53,216 nt of DNA, taken from positions 1 to 53,216 of the forward strand of contig ASPJ01000003.1 in NCBI GenBank assembly GCA_000405805.1. Direction: 5' to 3'. Origin of the DNA: Fidelibacterota bacterium SCGC AAA003-L08. Lineage in GTDB: Bacteria; Fidelibacterota; Marinisomatia; SCGC-AAA003-L08; D37C17. The notes under the pieces were generated by a model, which saw nothing but the letters and a program-made list of their open reading frames with translations, had not been told where the DNA came from and did not search any database. The position numbers were made by a program, and so were the translations under genes. Every line of letters begins with the position of its first letter. Within the stretch, counting starts at the first letter, position 1. Below are positions 28,404 through 36,643 of this stretch, in pieces.

Positions 28404-28808
28404 CTAATCTTTTTTCTTGGCAGGAGCTTTCTTAGCTGCAGCCTTCTTAGCAGGAACTTTCTTAGCTGCGGCCTTTTTAGCAGGAGCTTTCTTAGCTGCG
28501 GCCTTTTTAGCAGGAGCTTTCTTAGCTGCGGCCTTTTTAGCAGGAGCTTTCTTAGCTGCGGCCTTCTTAGCAGGAGCTTTCTTAGCTGTGGCCTTCTTAG
28601 CAGGAGCTTTCTTAGAAGGAGCTTTCTTAGAAGGAGCTACCTCTGCAGGAGCCTTTGTTTCTTCTATCTGCATAGATTCTACTTGAGGTTCAACTACTAC
28701 TTTTTTAGCCTTTGGCTTAGCCTTCAATAATGATTTTTGAATCTTTGCTTTAACTCTTAATTTATTTTTTCTGTGCTTTTTTCTTGCTAATTTTTTCTTT
28801 TTATACAT
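28404..28808 (-). CDS. Lys/Ala-rich basic protein (histone H1-like tail), unknown function
   Basis: 134 residues. The first 30 residues are extremely basic (MYKKKKLARKKHRKNKLRVK), then a short acidic, Pro/Val-rich linker (EPQVESMQIEETKAPAEVAP), then about 70 residues of APAKKAAAKK repeats. Such tails bind DNA or RNA non-specifically in histone H1-like bacterial nucleoid proteins. The N-terminal block also recalls the tiny basic mS38/COX24-type ribosomal proteins, so a ribosome-associated protein is an alternative. AGGATAT precedes ATG 28808. Its stop is one base from the end of the convergent peptidase gene, and no terminator lies between them. Confidence 0.65.
   Translation of the reverse strand: MYKKKKLARKKHRKNKLRVKAKIQKSLLKAKPKAKKVVVEPQVESMQIEETKAPAEVAPSKKAPSKKAPAKKATAKKAPAKKAAAKKAPAKKAAAKKAPAKKAAAKKAPAKKAAAKKVPAKKAAAKKAPAKKKD
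28420..28629 (-). repeat. 30-bp tandem repeat coding for the APAKKAAAKK tail
   Basis: Seven units of about 30 bp from 28420, each beginning GCAGGAGCTTTCTTAGCTG on the plus strand. Four central units are nearly identical, while the outer ones differ at a few positions, and the last (28600-28629) has decayed to GAAGGAGCTTTC. The repeat encodes the basic C-terminal tail. Unit number probably varies between strains. Confidence 0.9.
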
Positions 28809-28898
28809 ATATCCTCAAAAATTTGATTTCAGTTCTACAATTAAAGATGCAATTTAACTCTTATAGATACGTCTACCAAAGAAAAAAGGTTAAAATAA

Positions 28899-30818
28899 TT
28901 ATTCTGGAACTTCAGAGTATATATTGCAATTTTTCCGAATGAATTTGATTGATTTAGAATATCCATTTTCCGCAGCATAATTCCAGTCAATACATGCATC
29001 TATTGAATCTTCTATAAAAAATTCTGCAAGTCCTCTCTCATGGAATGCATGAAAATAATAGGGATCTCCTGTAGAACTAAGGTTTATAAATTGATTTAAA
29101 TCTAAGATTGCAATATTAAAATTATTTAATGATAATTCAGTCATTCCTTTTAATAAATATATCTCAGGAATTGTTTCTTCTGATAATAATGCCTGTTCTA
29201 AATCTTTTTTTGCTAATTGTTTTTTTCCATTCATTAAATAAATCTCAGCTCTATATCTATATGCTTCTATAATTGAAGAATCTCTTAATAATAATTCATT
29301 AAAATCATCCATTGCAAGGTTGAATTTTTTTAGATTAAATCTGGAAATTCCTCTTTTTAAAATAGCTAATAGTTCATCCCTATGAATATTTTGGTTATTA
29401 TTTAAAAATATATCTAAATCTTTTTCTGCCAATTCATAATTTTGATTATAAACATTTATAAGTCCTCTAGACAAATATATATCAATATGATCTTCACCAA
29501 GTTCCAAAGCCTTATTTAAATCATTCATACATTCATTAATTCTATCTAAGTATCTGTATATATTTGCTCTATGAACATATGCCTCTCCATCATCACTTTT
29601 TATTTCTAATGCCTTACTGATATCTTTTAATGCGTCATCATAGTATTCTAATGTATAGAAAATAATAGACCTGTTAATATATGCATCATACAAATTATCC
29701 TCACCTTTTGGATTCCTTGATAAATATATATTTATATCTTCTAATGCAGCTTTATATTCTTCTAAATAAAATTTAGAATTTCCTCTATATAAATAGAGTT
29801 CATTCCCAAATAATCCAGATTTAATGCCAATATCAAAATCATTAATTGCATCTTGATATGATTTATTTTGATAATGAATAACTCCTCTATATGCATAAGC
29901 AGAAGTTTCAGATGGGATAAGTTTGATAACTTCATTAAGATTAATTAGAGCCTCATCTTTATCACCTAGATAAAATTTAACAATTGAAAATTCTAATAAT
30001 GTCTGTGGTCGATTGTAATCTAAATTACCTGATAATGATAAGTATTTTGCTAGATCTGATTCTGCATTAGAATGATTATTTAATTGTATGTATGATAAAC
30101 CCCTATAGAAGTATAAATCTCTATTATTGTAGCCTAAAGATAATGCCTTATTAAAATCTTTAATTGCTAATTCTGGCATATCTAATAGTCTGTAAATATT
30201 TCCTCTATGCTTTAGTAATTCAATGTCATGGGAATTAATCTCATATGCATCCATTGCACTTTGCAATGCTTTATCTAAATCACCAGAAATAAATGAAATC
30301 TTACTATAATAAAATAATATAGTGAATTTATCAAGTCTTGATAAAGTGTTTCTATCTAATAATTTTTCAAAATCAGCCAGTCCTCTATCTCCCCAGCCTT
30401 CTTCAAATTTTGCAATTCCTCTTAATAGAAATAAATCATTTAAGTCCATACCATTTTCAACAGCTATGCTTAAATAAGGTAATGCAGAAGCATAATCACC
30501 AGCCATCATAAATAACTTTCCTTTATAATAATACGCATCCCAATACTCTGAATCTCTTGATAATATTTGATCTATATCTGAATGTGCTCCCTCAATATTA
30601 TTAAGTGATACTCTCGCTCTAGCCCTTTCAAAATATGCATCTAGTTGTTTGTGAAAATGGTAATATTTATTATCACCGGCATCCTTAAGATTTTCAATAT
30701 AATTGATTGTTTTAGTAGATATGAATTCGACAACTTTAGCCTGTTTCAAATCATCCTGGTTAAATTGGTTAGAAAGAGATAAACCGACAATAAAAATTAT
30801 ATAAAAACCATATCTCAT
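28899..30818 (-). CDS. Exported tetratricopeptide-repeat protein
   Basis: 639 residues with a signal peptide (YGFYIIFIVGLSLS) and then an almost continuous series of about 16 TPR units. Signatures include RGNIYRLLDMPELAIKDFNKAL, AYRGVIHYQNKSYQDAINDF (near-copies shown in part), and YLYRGNSKFYLEEYKAALED. TPR superhelices act as protein-binding scaffolds; in the periplasm of FCB bacteria such proteins often serve envelope assembly or secretion. No catalytic domain is present and the partner is unknown. The stop is 90 bases from the Lys/Ala-rich gene, and the start lies 2 bases after the DUF423 gene, so it is probably the last gene of a three-gene unit. Confidence 0.85.
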   Translation of the reverse strand: MRYGFYIIFIVGLSLSNQFNQDDLKQAKVVEFISTKTINYIENLKDAGDNKYYHFHKQLDAYFERARARVSLNNIEGAHSDIDQILSRDSEYWDAYYYKGKLFMMAGDYASALPYLSIAVENGMDLNDLFLLRGIAKFEEGWGDRGLADFEKLLDRNTLSRLDKFTILFYYSKISFISGDLDKALQSAMDAYEINSHDIELLKHRGNIYRLLDMPELAIKDFNKALSLGYNNRDLYFYRGLSYIQLNNHSNAESDLAKYLSLSGNLDYNRPQTLLEFSIVKFYLGDKDEALINLNEVIKLIPSETSAYAYRGVIHYQNKSYQDAINDFDIGIKSGLFGNELYLYRGNSKFYLEEYKAALEDINIYLSRNPKGEDNLYDAYINRSIIFYTLEYYDDALKDISKALEIKSDDGEAYVHRANIYRYLDRINECMNDLNKALELGEDHIDIYLSRGLINVYNQNYELAEKDLDIFLNNNQNIHRDELLAILKRGISRFNLKKFNLAMDDFNELLLRDSSIIEAYRYRAEIYLMNGKKQLAKKDLEQALLSEETIPEIYLLKGMTELSLNNFNIAILDLNQFINLSSTGDPYYFHAFHERGLAEFFIEDSIDACIDWNYAAENGYSKSIKFIRKNCNIYSEVPE

Positions 30819-30820
30819 AA

Positions 30821-31192
30821 TTAGCTATTATAAATTTTGAAACCTATATATAACCAGGCAATAATAAAACAAACTCCTCCAAAGGGAGTAATCGCGCCCA
30901 GTATTTTAATATCTGTAATTGCTAAGACGTATAGACTAAATGAAAATAGTATTATCCCAATTAGAAATAAATATCCTGATATTGAAAGATCTATCTGATT
31001 AAATATTTGTGATAGTATGCCATTAATCATAAGTGCAAATGAATGAATGAAATGATAGAAATTACCCTTATCATAAATACCACGACTATATTCAGTTGTT
31101 AAAACATCTTTTAGTCCATGGGCACCAAAAGCACCTATAATGACTGCTAATGCACATGAGAATGCCCCTAATATTATCCAAATATTATTCAT
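30821..31192 (-). CDS. DUF423 small membrane protein (YgdD-like)
   Basis: 123 residues and four predicted membrane helices. The N-terminal GAFSCALAVIIGAFGAHGLK, a tyrosine/histidine segment (YHFIHSFAL), and the C-terminal ITPFGGVCFIIAWL are the DUF423 signatures. The family has no established function. ATG 31192 overlaps the end of the upstream 67-residue gene by 8 bases, and the TPR gene follows after 2 bases. Confidence 0.88.
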   Translation of the reverse strand: MNNIWIILGAFSCALAVIIGAFGAHGLKDVLTTEYSRGIYDKGNFYHFIHSFALMINGILSQIFNQIDLSISGYLFLIGIILFSFSLYVLAITDIKILGAITPFGGVCFIIAWLYIGFKIYNS

Positions 31193-31388
31193 TTTCTTCA
31201 GTTTTTCCTAAATCATCTAATAGTTCAATCTCATTAGTTTTATACACTCTAGAAGAACCATCTTTAAATTCAATTTTAAACGTTGTAGGGAAATGAAATA
31301 TTTCAACAATATGACCAACTAAATTTGATTCTTTAACTTTTATCTTGGAGCCAATAGGTACTTCATTCATATTAAAATATTTATTCAT
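31185..31388 (-). CDS. Small SH3-like hypothetical protein
   Basis: 67 residues, soluble. The pattern VPIGSKIKVKESNLVGHIVE, FKIEFKDGSSRVYKTNEIELL suggests a small beta-barrel of the SH3/KOW type, which often binds nucleic acid or protein, but no named family is recognised. AGGAG lies upstream of ATG 31388. It is the first gene after the terminator behind coxB and is coupled to the DUF423 gene by an 8-base overlap. Confidence 0.55.
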   Translation of the reverse strand: MNKYFNMNEVPIGSKIKVKESNLVGHIVEIFHFPTTFKIEFKDGSSRVYKTNEIELLDDLGKTEENE

Positions 31389-31402
31389 ATTTATCTCCTA
31401 AC

Positions 31403-31430
31403 AAAAAAGGCTCAGAAGAACTGAGCCTTT
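31403..31430 (-). terminator. Rho-independent terminator behind coxB
   Basis: Perfect 10-bp inverted repeat AAAGGCTCAG (31406-31415) and CTGAGCCTTT (31421-31430) with a 5-base loop. Read on the minus strand it ends in a run of T, so it closes the cytochrome oxidase operon whose last gene, coxB, stops at 31451. Confidence 0.9.
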
Positions 31431-31450
31431 AATGAAACTAGCAATACTTT

Positions 31451-32377
31451 TTACCAATCATCATCATCTTCTTCTTCAGGTGCATTTTCATCAAGCCATG
31501 ACTCATATTCCTCTTGAGTTTGCACAGTCATAAACCCTCTCATCTTATAATGCGAATTACCACATAGTTGAGCACATGCTATTTGATATCCTCTATATTG
31601 ATTTTTCATTCTATCATTCATTATATCTACCCAAAAAGATGAATCTAATCCATAAAAAGTATCTGGTTGATATCTTTGGGAGAAATTTTCTGTATTATTA
31701 TTATATTTAATCTTTTCTAAAAAATCATCGCTTTTCAAAGTAGCTTTGAAAAATACGGGAATAGTTATTCCTGGAATTGCATCCTGTTTTACCCTCATCT
31801 CGGGCAATGAAAAACTATGAATAACATCTTTAGATGATAGATATATCATAATATCTCTATTTACTGGAATATTCAATTGATCCATTGTTACAATATCATC
31901 TGCGCCATATTCTGATTTTCTATCTAATCCTATAAAATTTCCTTCTTCTTCATCCACAAGATAAATACTTGTATTTCCAAATTTACCATCTGCTCCTGGA
32001 TAATGAATATTCCAAGCAAACTGTTGTGCTATAACTCTGATTTCTACAGTCTCATCATCTATATCAGGGAGTTCTGTTTTTACTGATGCCCATACAGGTA
32101 TTGCAAATGCAATTAATAAAAATACTTCAAAAACAATAACTGCATATTCAGCATATGTTGAATAATGGTTTTTTACACCTTCATAATCAGCTTTTCTGTC
32201 ACCTTTCATTATTCCAAATTTTACTAAAGTAACAATGAAAAATATTCCCCAGCCAATAAATAAAATTAACATAAACCAGTGAACCCATCCATTCACATGA
32301 TCAATACCTAAAGCATGTTCAGATGCAGCTATAGGGAATCCTAAGTATTCTCCTAATTTACCAAAAAATTCTATCAT
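31451..32377 (-). CDS. coxB: Cytochrome c oxidase subunit II (CuA)
   Basis: 308 residues. Two N-terminal membrane helices (about 38-60 and 78-100) precede the periplasmic cupredoxin domain that holds the binuclear CuA centre. Copper ligands are seen in SSKDVIHSFSLPEMRVKQDA (His) and CAQLCGNSHYKMRG (Cys, Cys, His, Met). It accepts electrons from cytochrome c or a bound donor and passes them to subunit I. There is no fused cytochrome c domain. Unusually, the C-terminus is an acidic run ending EEEDDDDW, shared with the octahaem cytochrome at 38309-41287. It is the last gene of the operon, before a terminator. Confidence 0.95.
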   Translation of the reverse strand: MIEFFGKLGEYLGFPIAASEHALGIDHVNGWVHWFMLILFIGWGIFFIVTLVKFGIMKGDRKADYEGVKNHYSTYAEYAVIVFEVFLLIAFAIPVWASVKTELPDIDDETVEIRVIAQQFAWNIHYPGADGKFGNTSIYLVDEEEGNFIGLDRKSEYGADDIVTMDQLNIPVNRDIMIYLSSKDVIHSFSLPEMRVKQDAIPGITIPVFFKATLKSDDFLEKIKYNNNTENFSQRYQPDTFYGLDSSFWVDIMNDRMKNQYRGYQIACAQLCGNSHYKMRGFMTVQTQEEYESWLDENAPEEEDDDDW

Positions 32378-32380
32378 ATA

Positions 32381-32590
32381 TTAATTCTCTCCATAGTTTA
32401 CTCTTTTAGATCTGTAATAAAAATAAGAACAAGTTAGTATTATACTGACTAATACAAAACTGATAGTCCCCAATAAAAATATCACTGCATTATTTGTTCC
32501 CTGAGCCAATGGTGTATCACTGGGGAGATAACATGTAGCGCATGGTAAAGTAATATTGACAAATAAAATTAAGTAATATTTTTTATCCAT
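32381..32590 (-). CDS. Small membrane protein of the oxidase operon (CxxC type)
   Basis: 69 residues: a signal-like N-terminal helix, a CATCYLPSDTPLAQGTNNA loop with a CxxC pair, then one membrane helix (VIFLLGTISFVLVSIILTCSYFYY) and a basic tail. From memory, short proteins with C-x-x-C, a P-x-[AS]-x-G-x-N-N-[AG] stretch and one helix occur beside coxB in several phyla; I know no name for them. ATG 32590 overlaps the preceding gene by 8 bases and coxB follows after 3 bases. A role in copper or haem insertion is only a guess. Confidence 0.6.
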   Translation of the reverse strand: MDKKYYLILFVNITLPCATCYLPSDTPLAQGTNNAVIFLLGTISFVLVSIILTCSYFYYRSKRVNYGEN

Positions 32591-32786
32591 CTAAATTCTT
32601 TGTTTTATCATAAAATTTAATCCCATAATAAAAAATTAATAAACCTGATATTGCTGATATAGACATATAGAATATTGAAATATCTTTTTTTGTAGTAAGC
32701 CAATCTGAATAATTCCAATAACATAAAAAACTAAATAAAATTACTGTTGAAATCAAAAATATAATATGAAAAATTCTGAGAGACAT
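32583..32786 (-). CDS. Small two-helix membrane protein of the oxidase operon
   Basis: 67 residues with two membrane helices (SLRIFHIIFLISTVILFSFL and about 40-57). The N-terminal LRIFHIIFL and the final helix ending FYYGIKFYDK are the only notable features. There is no enzymatic motif. It sits between the subunit IV gene (start 1 base after that stop) and the CxxC protein gene (8-base overlap). Tight packing suggests an accessory or assembly subunit of the oxidase; the function is not recognised. Confidence 0.55.
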   Translation of the reverse strand: MSLRIFHIIFLISTVILFSFLCYWNYSDWLTTKKDISIFYMSISAISGLLIFYYGIKFYDKTKNLDG

Positions 32787-32787
32787 A

Positions 32788-33144
32788 TCAATGAGAACTT
32801 TTTTCTAAATATTCCCTTCCACCAGGATCATCAAATAATACAGTCGTTTCACTATGAGCAATATTATTATCCCATAATGTTGGCATAAAAAATAATAAAA
32901 CAAGAAAGGATGCGGTTAATATTAAAATCCAGTATATCATTTTCTTTTCATTATTCAAATGCATAAAATTAGCTGCTACTAAATAACCTTTTATTCCAGC
33001 TATTAATAAACCTACTAAAATACCTACCCAGACTAAGTCAAAATGGACATAAGATATCGCAACAGTTAAAACTGTAAATGTAAGCAATGCTAAAAAAATA
33101 TTTCTATATACTTTTATATGATCTTGTATATTGTCATGGCTCAT
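32788..33144 (-). CDS. Cytochrome c oxidase subunit IV family protein
   Basis: 118 residues with three membrane helices, matching the prokaryotic COX4 (CtaF/CyoD-like) family: YRNIFLALLTFTVLTVAISYV, then VGLLIAGIKGYLVAANFMHL, then MIYWILILTASFLVLLFFMP. The KG-x-L-VA-x-x-FMHL stretch is characteristic. It is an accessory subunit of haem-copper oxidase. AAGGAGAC lies upstream of ATG 33144. It follows subunit III by 17 bases. Confidence 0.85.
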   Translation of the reverse strand: MSHDNIQDHIKVYRNIFLALLTFTVLTVAISYVHFDLVWVGILVGLLIAGIKGYLVAANFMHLNNEKKMIYWILILTASFLVLLFFMPTLWDNNIAHSETTVLFDDPGGREYLEKSSH

Positions 33145-33161
33145 TATCTGTCTCCTTTAAA

Positions 33162-33752
33162 TTATAATAAATACAACGCTGGAAATAAGAAAATCCATAC
33201 TAAATCAACAAAATGCCAATATAATCCTATAACTTCAACTCTATTTGTAAATCTTTCTTTATTTGTTTCCCACATTTTCACTCCTGGACCAACTAAGTAA
33301 ATCATAACAACCATTCCACCAATAATATGCAGCCCATGTAATCCAGTTAATGTAAAATAAGTTCCTAAAAAATTATCAGTAGATGGATATAAGTGATGCT
33401 CAAATTTTGCAGAATATTCAAAAAACTTAACAATAAGAAAACCAACTGAGCATAATAACGTTAGTAGCATATACAGTTTATATTTTTTTAAATCATTTAA
33501 TTTTAAAGATACCCATGCCATAACCATTGTGACACTAGATGTTATTAGAATAATTGTATTTAATGTTGCAAGAGGAACGTTTAAATAATGCTGGTGCATC
33601 ATAAAATCAGCATTACTAGATCTTAATAATACATACGCAGAAAAGAGACCACCAAATAACATTATCTCAGAAGCTAAAAACAACCATATACCAAGCTTTG
33701 CATTATATAACCCGGTATCTGGTCTTAATTTTTCATTATATGGTATTTGCAT
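33162..33752 (-). CDS. coxC: Cytochrome c oxidase subunit III
   Basis: 196 residues, five membrane helices, the short bacterial form that lacks the first two helices of mitochondrial COX3. Family features are KLGIWLFLASEIMLFGGLFSAY (given in part), an LNTIILITSSVTMVMAW helix, GTYFTLTGLHGLHIIGGM, and the terminal VIGLYWHFVDLVWIFLFPALYL. Subunit III stabilises subunit I and the proton uptake path. It lies 15 bases after ctaD and 17 bases before the subunit IV gene. Confidence 0.95.
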   Translation of the reverse strand: MQIPYNEKLRPDTGLYNAKLGIWLFLASEIMLFGGLFSAYVLLRSSNADFMMHQHYLNVPLATLNTIILITSSVTMVMAWVSLKLNDLKKYKLYMLLTLLCSVGFLIVKFFEYSAKFEHHLYPSTDNFLGTYFTLTGLHGLHIIGGMVVMIYLVGPGVKMWETNKERFTNRVEVIGLYWHFVDLVWIFLFPALYLL

Positions 33753-33767
33753 ATTGCTACTTTTCCC

Positions 33768-35507
33768 TTATTTATTTTCTGAATTAACATCTTTTTTACT
33801 TTGAGGAGTAAACTCCTCAGATTCTCCAGGCACACTATATTCATATGGACCCCTGTAAACAGATGGTACAGTATCAAAATTACCATGTCCTAATGGAGGG
33901 GATGTAGTATCTGTCCATTCTATAGTTGTAGCTTTCCAAGGATTAGGATCAACTTTATCTTTTCTTTTTCTTATTAATGTCATAATCATATTAATTATAA
34001 ATGGTAGCTGAGCTAAGCCTAAACACCATGCTGACCAAGACATAAATTCATTGTAATGAATTGTATTTGCTGCATGTGCATAAGTTGTCCCTCCATCTGC
34101 TAATCTTCTAGATACTCCAGCTATACCTTGTAAAAACATTGGCATAAAAATCCCATTCATAAACACAAAAGAAAACCAAAAATGAATTTTACCTAATGTT
34201 TCATTTAATTGTTTCCCTGTTACTTTAGGAAACCAAAAATATATACCTGCAAAAATAGCAAAAATAGTTCCAGGAGCAACAACATAATGGAAATGACCTA
34301 TTACATAATAAGTATCATGTAATGGAATATCTGATGGAGCTAAACCTAAAGGAAGACCTGTTAAACCTCCTATTCCAAACATAGGAAGAAATGCTAAAGC
34401 AAATAGCATGGGAGTATTAAATCTTATTCTCCCCCCCCATAAAGTAATAAATAAACCCGAAAGAATTACAACGGATGGCACCGATATAATCATTGTCGTT
34501 ATTTGAAAGAAAGCACTCATTCCCTGGCCCATTCCTGTTTGAAACATGTGATGTGCCCAAACAGCAAAAGACATAAAACCTAAAAATATCAGTGAATAAA
34601 CCATCGTTTTATAATTCCAAATAGGTTTACGAGTGTTATTAGCAATGATTTCACATACAACGCCCATTGCAGGCAAAATAAGCACATATACCTCTGGATG
34701 AGCTAAAAACCAAAATAAATGCTGCCATAGAATTGGGCTTCCTCCTCCAGCAACATCTACTATTGCTCCACCATGGATTAACCCTGTTGGTAAAAAGAAA
34801 CTTGTTCCAGCTAATCTATCCATTAATTGGAATACTGCTGCTGCTTCAAGTGGAGGGAATGCCAATACTAATAGAAATGAAGTTACAAGCTGTGACCAAA
34901 CAAATAAAGGTAATTTCATATATGTTAAACCCTTAACACGCAGCTGGACAATTGTTACAATAATATTCATTGATCCAAGCAGAGATGAAGTTATCAGAAA
35001 AACCATTCCAATGAGCCATACAGTTTGCCCTGCTGTTGCTAAATCTGAAAGAGGTGGATAGGAAGTCCATCCAGAATTTGCAGCACCCCCAGGCAAAACA
35101 AATCCATACATCATTACAAATCCCCCTATAAAATATGACCAGAAACTTACCATATTTAGTTTAGGGAATGCCATGTCGGGAGCACCAATTTGCAAAGGCA
35201 CTAAATAATTCCCAAAAGCACCTACAACAATAGGAACTACCCCTAAAAATATCATTATTGTTCCATGCATAGCCCCAAATGAATTATACATATCAGGGCT
35301 TAATATTCCATTTTCAAACATTAAGGGGCCTATAATTGGGATTACCTGATCAGGATATGCTAATTGCCATCGCATAATCATCATAAGGAAAAAACCAAAT
35401 AATAAAAAGAAAAGACTCAGTAACCCATACTGTATCCCAATTACTTTATGATCCTGAGAAAAAATATACTTTTTAATGAAACTTTCTTGATGTGAATCTT
35501 GACTCAA
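33768..35507 (-). CDS. ctaD: Cytochrome c oxidase subunit I (aa3-type haem-copper oxidase)
   Basis: 579 residues from TTG 35507, chosen because CAGGAGAG lies just upstream; the longer start at TTG 35531 would overlap the ferredoxin gene. Twelve membrane helices are expected. Haem a ligand His in FGAMHGTIMIFLG, the haem a3/CuB set WFLAHPEVYVLILPAMG with the cross-linked His-Tyr pair, AHHMFQTGM, and HDTYYVIGHFHYVVAPG are all present. It is the catalytic core that reduces O2 to water and pumps protons. The operon order is ferredoxin, ctaD, coxC, subunit IV, two small proteins, coxB, with coxB last rather than first. Confidence 0.95.
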   Translation of the reverse strand: MSQDSHQESFIKKYIFSQDHKVIGIQYGLLSLFFLLFGFFLMMIMRWQLAYPDQVIPIIGPLMFENGILSPDMYNSFGAMHGTIMIFLGVVPIVVGAFGNYLVPLQIGAPDMAFPKLNMVSFWSYFIGGFVMMYGFVLPGGAANSGWTSYPPLSDLATAGQTVWLIGMVFLITSSLLGSMNIIVTIVQLRVKGLTYMKLPLFVWSQLVTSFLLVLAFPPLEAAAVFQLMDRLAGTSFFLPTGLIHGGAIVDVAGGGSPILWQHLFWFLAHPEVYVLILPAMGVVCEIIANNTRKPIWNYKTMVYSLIFLGFMSFAVWAHHMFQTGMGQGMSAFFQITTMIISVPSVVILSGLFITLWGGRIRFNTPMLFALAFLPMFGIGGLTGLPLGLAPSDIPLHDTYYVIGHFHYVVAPGTIFAIFAGIYFWFPKVTGKQLNETLGKIHFWFSFVFMNGIFMPMFLQGIAGVSRRLADGGTTYAHAANTIHYNEFMSWSAWCLGLAQLPFIINMIMTLIRKRKDKVDPNPWKATTIEWTDTTSPPLGHGNFDTVPSVYRGPYEYSVPGESEEFTPQSKKDVNSENK

Positions 35508-35523
35508 ATTACTCTCCTGTATT

Positions 35524-35847
35524 TTAATCAATCACTATATTATATCGCTTTTCAAATTCATCAGTAGGAATCATCCTTATTGCATCCCATGTTAATTTTG
35601 TACATACTCTTGCACAAATCTGACAACCAATACACTCATTAAAACGAACTTGTACTGGTGGAATAGGAATATCATATTTATCCTTTGATACTGTTTCAAT
35701 GCAGTCCACTGGACAAAATGGAACACATGCTGAACATCCTGTGCAATTATCCTCATCAACAACAGCCATAGAACGAGGTCGTTTTTTCTTTGAATTAATC
35801 TTATCTGGAAGTTCAGGTACTGATTTTAAATGATCTTTATATGCCAT
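35524..35847 (-). CDS. Dicluster 4Fe-4S ferredoxin in the oxidase operon
   Basis: 107 residues, with two [4Fe-4S] motifs: CTGCSACVPFCPVDC and CIGCQICARVCTKLTWDA. The second has a Cys-Thr in place of the usual Cys-Pro. It resembles small NuoI/FdxA-type ferredoxins with an extended N-terminus. There is no signal peptide, so it should be cytoplasmic, on the opposite membrane side from the oxidase electron entry. It lies 17 bases upstream of the chosen ctaD start and follows a 52-residue membrane protein by 3 bases, so it is co-transcribed with the oxidase. Its electron donor and acceptor are not evident here. Confidence 0.85.
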   Translation of the reverse strand: MAYKDHLKSVPELPDKINSKKKRPRSMAVVDEDNCTGCSACVPFCPVDCIETVSKDKYDIPIPPVQVRFNECIGCQICARVCTKLTWDAIRMIPTDEFEKRYNIVID

Positions 35848-35850
35848 AAA

Positions 35851-36009
35851 TTATTTTAATATGTATTTTTCAATTATCCAGCCTGTTATAAATAAAACCA
35901 AACCATATATAAAATCATATGGATTCATTAAGTCTGGTAAATTTCTTATAAATCCAAAAAAAATAAGAAATAATCCCAAGAGTTCTAATGATTTAGCAAT
36001 GTAATACAT
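35851..36009 (-). CDS. Tiny two-helix membrane protein
   Basis: 52 residues from ATG 36009 (MYYIAKSLELLGLFLIFFGF to the end IIEKYILK). Two hydrophobic helices, about residues 6-22 and 32-46, are separated by a short RNLPDLMNPYDF loop. It lies 5 bases after the upstream 4-helix protein and 3 bases before the ferredoxin, so the reading frame fits the operon. No family is recognised. Support comes from position, packing and hydrophobic pattern only. Confidence 0.55.
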   Translation of the reverse strand: MYYIAKSLELLGLFLIFFGFIRNLPDLMNPYDFIYGLVLFITGWIIEKYILK

Positions 36010-36014
36010 AAAGC

Positions 36015-36491
36015 CTAATTATCATTTGCTAAGTCAGATACTAAAATTACTAATTCTGTATTTCTTATAAAACATCTATGTTGAAAAAGTATTAAAAAGA
36101 GATAATGAACAATAGCAATAAAAAAGCATAGTGAATGTGTATCTGTAGATATTACACCCGTATGGACACCTCCACCTATTATGAAAGTAGTTCCCATTAT
36201 AATCATATTCAACATAATGTGAGGAAATAATTTCATCTTCATATCTAAAATAGGCTTATAATACTTAGAAATATCTAAATTGTTATTTTTAATAAGTTCT
36301 TTAATTTTACTTCCACTAGTAATAAAATAAAATAAGATTAATGTCTGAGATAACATGTAAATAATAGAAGCAAATAATGAAATCAAAATATGATTTTGAT
36401 TAGAACTAAAATACCCCAAGGAAGCAGCAATGATAATAGAAATAAATGATACCAACATCAGTAGATAACTAAATACCATTACACCCCACAT
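36015..36491 (-). CDS. Four-helix membrane protein at the head of the oxidase operon
   Basis: 158 residues, four membrane helices. Notable: LILFYFITSGSKIKELIKNN in helix 2 and its following loop, FPHIMLNMIIMGTTFIIGGGVHTG in helix 3, and His residues in helix 4 (AIVHYLFLILFQHR). The helix-internal His and the GGG-x-H pattern are compatible with haem or copper contact, but this is inference. From memory, similar unnamed proteins occur beside haem-copper oxidase genes. It is the first gene of the minus-strand operon, so the promoter should lie in 36492-36643. Confidence 0.55.
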   Translation of the reverse strand: MWGVMVFSYLLMLVSFISIIIAASLGYFSSNQNHILISLFASIIYMLSQTLILFYFITSGSKIKELIKNNNLDISKYYKPILDMKMKLFPHIMLNMIIMGTTFIIGGGVHTGVISTDTHSLCFFIAIVHYLFLILFQHRCFIRNTELVILVSDLANDN

Positions 36492-36643
36492 AATAATCCT
36501 TTTGACACATTTTGCATTACTTGAAATTATTAAACATTTTATATATTAATTAATATAATAAAAATTCACTCAACTCTTGTGTATGGTTTAATAATATTAA
36601 TAAATTAAGTAAACAATTTTAAATTAAATATTCAGGGGAAATT
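36492..36643. promoter_or_regulatory. Divergent intergenic region between the oxidase operon and the cupredoxin gene
   Basis: The 152-base AT-rich gap must hold start sites for both directions. On the plus strand TTGACA (36502-36507) and AATTAT (36525-36530) are spaced 17 bases apart, a fair sigma-70-like match. A second AT-rich tract near 36580-36600 could serve instead. CAGGGGAAATT before ATG 36644 is the ribosome binding site. No operator repeat is obvious. Confidence 0.35.

Noticed and set aside
28417..28686. Plus-strand ORF of AFLAAAFLAG repeats looking like a membrane protein
   Set aside because: It is the antisense of the Lys/Ala-rich repeat gene; the minus frame has a ribosome binding site and the expected basic composition.
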